In this document: positions 33,755 to 40,851 of the stretch, in pieces
Position numbering within the stretch: position 1 is the stretch's first letter
Layout of the letters: the number at the start of each line of letters is the position of its first letter
NCBI GenBank assembly: GCA_036733345.1
Contig: DAINAR010000019.1
Location: 1 to 57,044 of the forward strand
DNA from: JAFGMQ01 sp036733345
GTDB taxonomy: Bacteria; Desulfobacterota; DSM-4660; Desulfatiglandales; Desulfatiglandaceae
Direction: 5' to 3'
DNA length: 57,044 nt
The notes under the pieces: generated by a model
Told to the model about the DNA's origin: nothing
What the model saw: only the letters and a program-made list of their open reading frames with translations
Database searches by the model: none
Program-made: the position numbers and the translations under genes

Positions 33755-35890
33755 ATGGCAGATCAGAACATTCGTCTTCATGAGAGACTTCGTGCGCTGG
33801 CCCAGAATCTCTGGTGGACGTGGCATCCCGAGGTTATCAGGCTTTTTACCGATCTGGACCCCTCTCTATGGAGACAGGTAGATCACAACCCGGTAGCATT
33901 CCTGAATCAGATTACCCCCGAAGAAGTGGAAAAACGCGCGTCGGAACTTGTCCTGCACAGCCGGATAAACTATGCGTTCAGGCGCCTTAATGAATATATG
34001 GTGGCAAATAATACATGGGGCTTCATACACGGCGGCAATCTGAATCACAGGCCTGTGGTATATTTTTCTGCGGAATTCGGGATTCATGAATCCCTGCCCA
34101 TATATTCGGGTGGCCTGGGCATTCTGTCGGGGGATCATCTTAAAAGCGCCTCTGATCTGGGTATTCCTCTCATGGGCATAGGGCTTCTGTATGAGCAGGG
34201 TTATTTTAACCAGTACCTGAGTAAGGATGGATGGCAGGAAGAATCATATGTTGATCTCGATATTGAGCAGTCGCCACTGGTAACTTTAAAGGATCCTGAG
34301 GGCAAGCCGCTTGTTGTTAATGTTGAAACCAGGACCGGCTTTCTTCATGCACGGGTCTGGCAGCTTCAGGTGGGGCGTATTCCTCTTTTTCTGCTGGACT
34401 CAAACATAAAAGATAATTCAGAGGAAGACCGGCAACTGACATCGCGGCTTTATGGCGGGGACAACAGATTGCGCATACGGCAGGAACTGCTACTTGGTAT
34501 AGGCGGCGCCCGCATTCTTCAGGCCCTGAAAGTCATACCAGGCGTCCTGCACCTGAACGAGGGGCACAGCGCCTTTGCCATACTCGAAGAAATCCGAAGG
34601 ATAATGGAGTATGACCAGATACCATTTCACAGGGCTAAGCGCCGCGTATCATTATATTCGGTGTTTACCACACATACGCCTGTGGCCGCAGGTCATGACC
34701 GGTTTTCTCCTGAGCTGATGGAGGAGCATCTGGGTATTTTTCGGGAAAAACTGGGGCTGTCTCACGATGATTTCATGGCACTCGGACGTGTCAATCCCAG
34801 TGATAACCTTGAGCCGTTCTGCATGACGGTCCTTGCGCTGAAAAACTCACAACGAGCCAATGGCGTGTCTGCCATTCACGGGACAGTGAGCCGCCACATG
34901 TGGCGTGATCTCTGGCCGGGACGTCCGGAGTCGGAAGTCCCTATAGGCCATATTACAAACGGAGTGCATGTGCTTTCATGGCTGGCGCCTCAGATGAACC
35001 AGCTGTACGAGACTCACCTCGGGTATGACTGGGCCACGCGCATGGTACATCCTGATGTGTGGAGGAGAATAGAAGAGATCGATGATGAGGAGTTATGGGA
35101 AACCCACCAGAGCCTCAAAATGCGTCTCATACAGTTTGTACGCCGGCGTCTTCAGCTTCAGTCTGAACGCCTGGGCTATGCCAATACAATCAAGCAGATT
35201 GATCACATTCTTGATCCGGATGTGCTTACCATCGGCTGCGCCCGCAGGATTGCGGCCTATAAGAGGGGAGATCTGATTCTATCCCAGGCCGAGCGCCTGG
35301 AAGGCCTGATTTCTGATTCAACCAGGCCCATACAGATAATCTTTGCGGGCAAGGCCCATCCCCGTGATGACGAGGGCAAGCGTCTGCTTCAGAGGATCGC
35401 GAAATACGGTTATGAAAACAGACATTTAAGAAGGATCGTATTTGTTGAGAATTATGACTACAATGTTGCACGTCATCTTGTCCAGGGAGTTGATGTGTGG
35501 CTGAATACCCCGCGGAGGCCCCTTGAAGCGTGCGGAACAAGCGGGCAGAAGGTTGTTTTGAACGGTGTGCTTAATCTTTCAGTGCTTGACGGATGGTGGA
35601 ATGAGGCCTATGACGGAAAAAACGGTTTTGCAATTGGTCACGGCGCCATGCACAATGATCCTGAAGAACAATATCGACGGGATGCTGAATATCTGTATGA
35701 GACCCTTGAAAAGGTTGTGATTCCCCTGTACTACGACAAAAACTCGGGAGGCTTACCTCATAAATGGGTCGGCAGAATGAAACATGCCATGCAGAGTCTG
35801 GGGTGGCGCTTCAATGCCGCCCGAATGGTAAAAGACTATACCGAGCGGTTTTATCTGCCGGCGGCTATTGCCACCTCGGCTGATACATGA
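33755..35890 (+). CDS. glgP: Alpha-glucan phosphorylase
   Basis: 711-residue GT35 enzyme that releases glucose-1-phosphate from storage glucan. It is of the short "alpha-glucan family phosphorylase" branch with N-terminal DUF3417 (QNLWWTWHPEVIRLF). The active-site segment shows GTSGQKVVLNGVLNLSVLDG with the PLP lysine, AAYKRGDL and the donor site HTPVAAGHDRF. VYFSAEFGIHESLPIYSGGL at residues 105-125 is the N-terminal hallmark. Start ATG 33755 has GAGGAGA 10-16 bases upstream. No other glycogen genes adjoin. Confidence 0.93.
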   Translation: MADQNIRLHERLRALAQNLWWTWHPEVIRLFTDLDPSLWRQVDHNPVAFLNQITPEEVEKRASELVLHSRINYAFRRLNEYMVANNTWGFIHGGNLNHRPVVYFSAEFGIHESLPIYSGGLGILSGDHLKSASDLGIPLMGIGLLYEQGYFNQYLSKDGWQEESYVDLDIEQSPLVTLKDPEGKPLVVNVETRTGFLHARVWQLQVGRIPLFLLDSNIKDNSEEDRQLTSRLYGGDNRLRIRQELLLGIGGARILQALKVIPGVLHLNEGHSAFAILEEIRRIMEYDQIPFHRAKRRVSLYSVFTTHTPVAAGHDRFSPELMEEHLGIFREKLGLSHDDFMALGRVNPSDNLEPFCMTVLALKNSQRANGVSAIHGTVSRHMWRDLWPGRPESEVPIGHITNGVHVLSWLAPQMNQLYETHLGYDWATRMVHPDVWRRIEEIDDEELWETHQSLKMRLIQFVRRRLQLQSERLGYANTIKQIDHILDPDVLTIGCARRIAAYKRGDLILSQAERLEGLISDSTRPIQIIFAGKAHPRDDEGKRLLQRIAKYGYENRHLRRIVFVENYDYNVARHLVQGVDVWLNTPRRPLEACGTSGQKVVLNGVLNLSVLDGWWNEAYDGKNGFAIGHGAMHNDPEEQYRRDAEYLYETLEKVVIPLYYDKNSGGLPHKWVGRMKHAMQSLGWRFNAARMVKDYTERFYLPAAIATSADT

Positions 35891-35933
35891 AACATATGGA
35901 GAGCTTAAAAATGGCAGGCTGTTAAAAACAATG

Positions 35934-36467
35934 TCAGAATGAGAGCGATTCCTTAAAGGAGCATCTATGCCATTTAGGTGATACGCCATTATGTATCTGT
36001 TCTGCAAATCGGGAATCAGGGCAGTCTGAATTTATGGCGTTTGTGGTGCTGCTAAAGCGGTATTCAATTGCATTATCGTATCTGGAATGGTTCATGATTA
36101 TTGTGTTGTTGTATATCCAGGTGCCTGGTGAGGATTCGATGCCTATACCCGCATCGGGAAATTCTCCTGAACCGTCATGATAGATCATGTTGTTGCGGAT
36201 AATGCCGCCGAAATGAGGGGATGATTCGAGACCGAATCCAACACCACGGTCGCAGTTTATGATCAGGTTCTGCTCCACAACAGTGCCCTGTGAGCTGGTC
36301 CAGAAGTGTATGGCATGTTCTGCAATATAAACGCCGGGGCTCTGGATATCCCTGAAGGTGTTTTTGCTGACGATCCAGTCTTTTCCTAAATGTACATCCA
36401 CTCCGCCTGTATACCAGTTCGGGGCCTTTCCTGCGCTGTACTCAAAAAGTTTGTGCTGAAGGAAAAA
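35934..36467 (-). pseudogene. Right-handed parallel beta-helix protein, C-terminal fragment
   Basis: Open frame after a TAA at 36470-36468, with no ribosome site or N-terminus. The residues show the beta-helix rung pattern, such as IINCDRGVGFGLESSPHFGG, IIRNNMIYHDGSG and WIYNNTIIMNHSRYDNAIEY. A GTG at 36398 could serve as a start but would begin in mid-rung. The rest of the gene is missing, replaced by the flavin reductase gene 5 bases away, which suggests a deletion junction. Confidence 0.6.
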
Positions 36468-36471
36468 TTAT

Positions 36472-36966
36472 TCAAATTTCATAACACTCTACTATCTCAC
36501 CAAAATAGAGCGTATGAAAATCGTTTTTTGGATATAGGTTCATATATTCCGCATCCAGGGATGCTGGATCCATAGCTGACTTGTAAACGATTTTACATTC
36601 AAAGTGTATTCCCGGAACCTGTATAATTGGTGAATGAGTTTTCTGTGCCGTGCCTGTTTTCAGACCGCATTCCTTAAATTTATCGCATGTACGTCCTGAT
36701 TTGGTCCCGCAGAACATGAGTTCGTCCTTCATGTTGTCTCTTGGAAAGGACACGGTAAAATCAGATGCTCTTTCTATAATACCGAAGGTGTGTCTTGAGT
36801 CGCGTACAGCAACCATCATGATCGGCTTTGACCAGACGATCCCAACGGTTGCCCAGCCAATGGTCATGGTGTTAAGTCGTGCTTCTGCCTTTACAGTCAG
36901 AAATGCCCCGTTTTTTATCTGTGCCATCACCTTTTCAGCAACAGCCATGTAATCTAAATGGTTCAT
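36472..36966 (-). CDS. Flavin reductase family protein (flavoredoxin-like)
   Basis: 164 residues of the FMN-binding split-barrel family. MTIGWATVGIVWSKPIMMVAV at residues 35-55 and the FTVSFPRDNMKDELMFCGTKSG segment are the usual flavin-binding features of flavoredoxin and FlR-type proteins. GIHFECKIVYKSAMDP follows. Of three adjacent ATGs, the one at 36966 is favoured because GGAG lies 7 bases upstream. Flavoredoxins of sulfate reducers act in electron transfer; the partner here is unknown. Confidence 0.83.
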   Translation of the reverse strand: MNHLDYMAVAEKVMAQIKNGAFLTVKAEARLNTMTIGWATVGIVWSKPIMMVAVRDSRHTFGIIERASDFTVSFPRDNMKDELMFCGTKSGRTCDKFKECGLKTGTAQKTHSPIIQVPGIHFECKIVYKSAMDPASLDAEYMNLYPKNDFHTLYFGEIVECYEI

Positions 36967-37125
36967 CATCATCTCCTGTTTTCATTTTCAGGTAAGCCTA
37001 ATCAATTAATCAAAAAGGATAGTAAGACAAGCTCCGCGCGAAGATGCCCTTTTGCAGGGAGCAAGCCTTATGTTAAATATTTCTAACAGAATTGCTGAGA
37101 GGGCCTTTTTTTAATCAATGTAATA

Positions 37126-37221
37126 TTACTCTCTAAATACCTTCAAGAAATCATCTCTTGAAATTCCGGCTTGAGTTAAAATGGTTCGAAGTGTTGAACT
37201 TTTAATGTTAGGATGGTTTGC
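37126..37221 (-). pseudogene. HicA C-terminal stub
   Basis: 31 codons, NHPNIKSSTLRTILTQAGIS then RDDFLKVFRE, matching the C-terminus of HicA mRNA-interferase toxins. A TAG lies one codon upstream, and the N-terminal half with the dsRBD-fold beta strands and catalytic His is gone. It follows hicB directly. Confidence 0.65.
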
Positions 37222-37228
37222 ATTCTAC

Positions 37229-37447
37229 TCAGACCCCAGCTTCAGCTATAAAGGCCTCAATAACAGGAGGGTCCATTTCAATATCTTCAGAACCAAAGGT
37301 ATCAATATGAAATTTTATTGCCGACTTTACGTCCAGCAGAGCAGCTTCATAGGTATCGCCTTGTCCTACAACAATGCCTTTCATACCCAATGGATATGCA
37401 ACAAATGTATCCGGATGCTTTTCCACGACTATTTTATATTGTTTCAT
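37229..37447 (-). CDS. hicB: HicB-family antitoxin (orphan)
   Basis: 72-residue HicB antitoxin domain: YKIVVEKHPDTFVAYPLGM, then GIVVGQGDTYEAALLDVKSAI, the typical partial RNase-H fold. It lacks a C-terminal DNA-binding domain. Its toxin partner has been reduced to a 31-codon stub immediately downstream, so it is an orphan antitoxin. Confidence 0.8.
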   Translation of the reverse strand: MKQYKIVVEKHPDTFVAYPLGMKGIVVGQGDTYEAALLDVKSAIKFHIDTFGSEDIEMDPPVIEAFIAEAGV

Positions 37448-37692
37448 GTTAAAAACCCCATTTGGTTTAAATCAGTTTAATGAAAGGTATAATAGCATAA
37501 TTCTCTTTCAACTATCAATTATTATTAACATATTTTATCTCAATGCATAACGCGGCGTTAAATTTAGGGGAGGGTTTATGAAAGCTTAAAACCCGAAGTA
37601 TATCGGTGCCCGTAATACTGCCAAAGGGAAAATTCAGTGCCGGTTTTTACTAAAGGCATAAACAGTAATCTCCCTTAAAGCTGTTGTGAACT
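37448..37692. other. Spacer, nothing specific
   Basis: 245 bases upstream of hicB and downstream of the membrane protein gene (both minus strand). AT-rich, no hairpin or ORF of note; the hicB promoter must lie here. Confidence 0.3.
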
Positions 37693-38148
37693 TTATCTGG
37701 TTTGTCGTTTTAGTACTGCTGATTGAATTATATCTTTTGCCGCTGCTATCAGATAAAGGGCCATTCCTGAAAGCGCAATATATGCACCGAAAAGGCGTTC
37801 GCCAAATGAAGAAATCGTCCACAAAATGTATCCGCTCCCAAGGCACAGAAGAATTTCCAGCCATTGCGTTACTTGAGACTTTCCTGTTTTCGTTGATTTC
37901 CATTTGGCTAATAGCATGAAAATAGGCCATGAAAAGGAAAGCAGGACAAGCCAGCCCTGCCATTCTCTTAAATCGAACCAGTCCTTTGCATATTGATAGT
38001 TAAATTCTACGGGATCATTTTTTGCCACAGCAGTGATGTTTCCGCCCTTCAAAACGCAGGAATTTCGCTCACATCTGGAAAGCGGCAGAGTAAGTGAACA
38101 CAATATCAATACGGTAGCTATAATTCGAAGGATAGACAATTCTTTCAT
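37693..38148 (-). CDS. Small membrane protein, unknown
   Basis: 151 residues with an N-terminal signal or anchor segment (IIATVLILCSLTLPLS), a loop with two Cys (RCERNSCVLKGG) and three further membrane helices. No family recognised. Its position among toxin-antitoxin genes suggests an accessory gene. Confidence 0.55.
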   Translation of the reverse strand: MKELSILRIIATVLILCSLTLPLSRCERNSCVLKGGNITAVAKNDPVEFNYQYAKDWFDLREWQGWLVLLSFSWPIFMLLAKWKSTKTGKSQVTQWLEILLCLGSGYILWTISSFGERLFGAYIALSGMALYLIAAAKDIIQSAVLKRQTR

Positions 38149-38287
38149 TTTGACACCGAATGTCTAATTCAGCCATCTCTGCCTTTTAGCGACTGGCTGC
38201 ACTGGATATCTATCTGGTCAGTCTGTATCTCACAAATTGGATTTTGATGATGAAAATTATCTTTCACGGTTTCGGATTAAGGACAGC

Positions 38288-38626
38288 TTAATCACCAATA
38301 ATTTCATTCAAACCTTCAATAATAAGAGATAGTTCTTCATCGGACACAGTTGTGACTTTCTTCCCTATGCGTTTTACGGAAAGGGTGCGAATCTGGCTGA
38401 TTTTAACCCACGACTTTTTTGGTAGTTTTTTCCCTTTTAACTCGAGCGTCAAAGGAAAGCCGGCCCTCTGCGCCTGACTAGTCAATGCAACGGCAATAAC
38501 AGTTCCGGACCTCTCATTAAAAACATTGTGGCTTAATACAAGGACAGGGCGCAATCCGCCCTGTTCGCTACCAATTACAGGATTTAGATCCGCCCAGTAT
38601 ATATTACCCCTTAATATGTCGGCCAT
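38288..38626 (-). CDS. mazF: MazF/PemK-family mRNA interferase toxin
   Basis: 112-residue endoribonuclease toxin. RGNIYWADLNPVIGSEQGG, then RPVLVLSHNVFNERSGTVI, carries the conserved Gly-Ser-Glu-x-x-Gly-x-R-P of the family, and SWVKISQIRTLSVKRIG the second conserved region. Its ATG lies inside the antitoxin gene (16-bp overlap), the standard antitoxin-first order. Confidence 0.9.
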   Translation of the reverse strand: MADILRGNIYWADLNPVIGSEQGGLRPVLVLSHNVFNERSGTVIAVALTSQAQRAGFPLTLELKGKKLPKKSWVKISQIRTLSVKRIGKKVTTVSDEELSLIIEGLNEIIGD

Positions 38627-38853
38627 TCTTCTAACTCCGACGAAAAACCTTCTTCTGAAAAGGATTGTTCAAATTCAGGGTCAAGCTTTGTGCATTCCTG
38701 GGAGAGACGTCTTTTTTCAATACGTGCTATTTTTTCTTTAACAGCCTCCTGGATAGCATTGCTGCGGCTTGGAAACAACTTGGATTTAACAAGGCCGTCG
38801 AGTTGTTTTAGTGTGTTGTCATCAATTGTAATGGCAATTTTTGAAGCAGTCAT
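38611..38853 (-). CDS. MazE-like antitoxin, RHH type
   Basis: 80-residue antitoxin with an N-terminal ribbon-helix-helix (SKIAITIDDNTLKQLDGLV, then FPSRSNAIQEAVKEKIARI) and an acidic C-terminal tail (SFSEEGFSSELEEWPTY) that would bind the toxin. GGAGG is 10 bases before the ATG and overlaps the palindrome at 38866-38890, so the RHH protein probably autoregulates there. Confidence 0.85.
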   Translation of the reverse strand: MTASKIAITIDDNTLKQLDGLVKSKLFPSRSNAIQEAVKEKIARIEKRRLSQECTKLDPEFEQSFSEEGFSSELEEWPTY

Positions 38854-38865
38854 TTTTTAATACCT

Positions 38866-38890
38866 CCGGTATGATAATATATCATACCGG
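38866..38890 (-). promoter_or_regulatory. Perfect 25-bp operator palindrome of the MazEF pair
   Basis: CCGGTATGAT-N5-ATCATACCGG, perfect 10-bp arms, directly upstream of the antitoxin gene. A TATATT or TATTAT -10 box lies inside the spacer region on the minus strand. Binding by the RHH antitoxin would block the promoter and partly the Shine-Dalgarno. Confidence 0.75.
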
Positions 38891-39831
38891 CTTTGCTTTC
38901 AAGAAAAATATCAATTTTCCTTTTATGGCTAACGGCGCCATCAAAATGCGCAATGGGGTGTGTGAATGGGTGGTCTCTCAATGCATAGTAAATATTCGGG
39001 TACTCTATGACCGGAGTAATAATTTCAAATGATCGTTACTCAAATTGAACGCATCCATCAGGCTGGTCTTTTTGACAGATTTAGGGTAATAGTCCAATAA
39101 ACAGTGGAAACTTGATATGGGGTAATGCCCTAAATATGAATAGAGTACTTTCCAGACCCGCAAAGAGGGAGCTTTGAAGATTTTTGTGTTAAAGGAGAAT
39201 GCCGAGAATGGAAGACAAGATAAGGATATTATGTATATGACATCATAGATCCGAGAAATACTCGTGATTATATAATGCAAATGCTCAATATTATAAAAAA
39301 CTCAGAAAACCGTGGGATAGGAAGGCATCTCCTCGCAAACTGGCCAACCAAATTCTGATGGCTTCATAAAAAATCCAGGTCGCCAAAAAAGAGTCAAGTC
39401 CTTGTTGAATATTCCTCATTCAGGTCTGATGCTTTTTACAAACTTAATTTTGCCGTTCTCAAACTTTCGAATAACAATGCATCTTTTTTGATAAAGAAGC
39501 TTTTACTGCAAAATTCATAAGGCTACTACTTTATCAAGTTGATAGTGTACATATAAGTTGATAATGTATATATAAATTGATAGTGTATATATAAATATAT
39601 ACCATATTTGACAATATTCTGCTAATATGTGTACTATAACTGAATTGATCAATCATTAAGCAATTTCAAAATCAGCTATTCTGTATGAGCTCTGTTTTAA
39701 GTAAGTGTTTAAGCAAATGAAATATAAGGTCTATTCCTGCGAGCAAAGCCTTTATTTTTCGGCTTTGGATGGATTTAAGGTTTTTGAAAAGGCATTTTTT
39801 ATAGTAATTTTGAAATTGAGAGGGCACGTAA
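38891..39831. other. 940-base gene-free region
   Basis: No ORF with convincing coding character on either strand. Possible decayed coding traces on both strands around 39240-39380 could not be assigned. It contains the triple 19-bp repeat at 39538-39594 and must carry the promoter of the regulator at 39832. Confidence 0.45.
39538..39594. repeat. Three 19-bp direct repeats
   Basis: Three contiguous 19-base units, each beginning (G/A)TTGATARTGTA and ending ATATAA (39538, 39557, 39576), with 2-4 differences. They lie 240 bases before the HTH/PBP regulator. Such spacing (about two helical turns) is typical of protein-binding arrays. Confidence 0.8.
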
Positions 39832-40743
39832 ATGGAAAAAAAAGAATTGTTTAGTACCAGGGAAGTAGCTCAATTTTTGAATATTAATGAAAAAATGGTG
39901 TATACCCTGATAGCTGAGAAAGGGCTTCCTGCCAGCAAGGTTACGGGCAAGTGGCTTTTCCCGCGCCATCTGGTTGAGCAATGGCTGGAAAACCAGACCA
40001 TAAACTTTCCTAAGAGCGGTCAGCCCCTGCCTCCCTATCACGGACTGCTGATAATAAGCGGGAGCAATGATATACTTCTGGAAAGAACTATTTTTCTTTT
40101 TAACAGGATTTATCCAGAGCATGTTTCTGTGTTCGGCAACCTGGGAAGTCTCGGAGGCATACGTGCCCTGAGGCGCAACCTGTGTCATGTTGCGGCCAGT
40201 CATCTCATGCAGGGAGATGAAAAGGAATACAATTTCGGTGTTGCAAAAGAGGAACTGGAACAGGTTCCAGGCGTTGTAAATTTCTGTCAGCGCGAGCAGG
40301 GAATAATAATTCCGAAAGATAATCCAAAACATATTGAAAGTGTTGCAGATCTGGGAAAGCCCGACATAAAGGTTGTGAATCGTCCTTTAGGCACTGGGAC
40401 ACGTTTGCTTTTTGACGCTGAACTATATAAGGCCGGAATTGATGTCGAACGGATAAAAGGTTATAACCACGAATTAAAGCAGCATATGGATGTTGGTCTT
40501 GAAATCCTTTCAGGAAGGGCAGATGCAGGACCAGGGATAAAGGCTGTCGCAGGCCTGCTTGGTCTTGATTTTATTCCTATTCGATGGGAACGCTTTGATT
40601 TGCTTATACTCAAGGAAAGATTTTTTGAAAAAGGGGTCCAGCTTTTTCTGGGCCTTCTTCATGAACCGGAATTTCGAGAACTTGCAAGGGAGTTGCCGGG
40701 TTATGATTTAGAACTTTGTGGTAAGATGGTTTTCCCTCTTTAA
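39832..40743 (+). CDS. HTH regulator with substrate-binding-like domain
   Basis: 303 residues. Residues 5-55 form an excisionase/MerR-like winged helix (FSTREVAQFLNINEKMVYTL, then KVTGKWLFPRHLVEQWL). Residues 70-300 are a periplasmic-binding-protein-like domain of the PBP_like (PF12727) type, with ASHLMQGDEKEYN, NRPLGTGTRLLFD and GLEILSGRADAGPG. Such proteins resemble a molybdate- or tungstate-sensing arrangement, but no transporter lies next to it. The following UPF0182 gene is in the same direction, about 110 bases on. Ligand unknown. Confidence 0.85.
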   Translation: MEKKELFSTREVAQFLNINEKMVYTLIAEKGLPASKVTGKWLFPRHLVEQWLENQTINFPKSGQPLPPYHGLLIISGSNDILLERTIFLFNRIYPEHVSVFGNLGSLGGIRALRRNLCHVAASHLMQGDEKEYNFGVAKEELEQVPGVVNFCQREQGIIIPKDNPKHIESVADLGKPDIKVVNRPLGTGTRLLFDAELYKAGIDVERIKGYNHELKQHMDVGLEILSGRADAGPGIKAVAGLLGLDFIPIRWERFDLLILKERFFEKGVQLFLGLLHEPEFRELARELPGYDLELCGKMVFPL

Positions 40744-40851
40744 TATCCATCTTTAGTATCCATCCTAAAAAAGAATTTTTCACAGATAATGTGCAAAAAT
40801 GCACGTGTTCTTTATTTCAAGCCTTAACAACTGAAAAGGAGAAACTGGTTA

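Noticed and set aside
39181..39400. Possible transposase remnant
   Set aside because: A few residues (YYKKLRKPWDRKASPRK) look transposase-like but do not align well with a remembered family; not enough to call.
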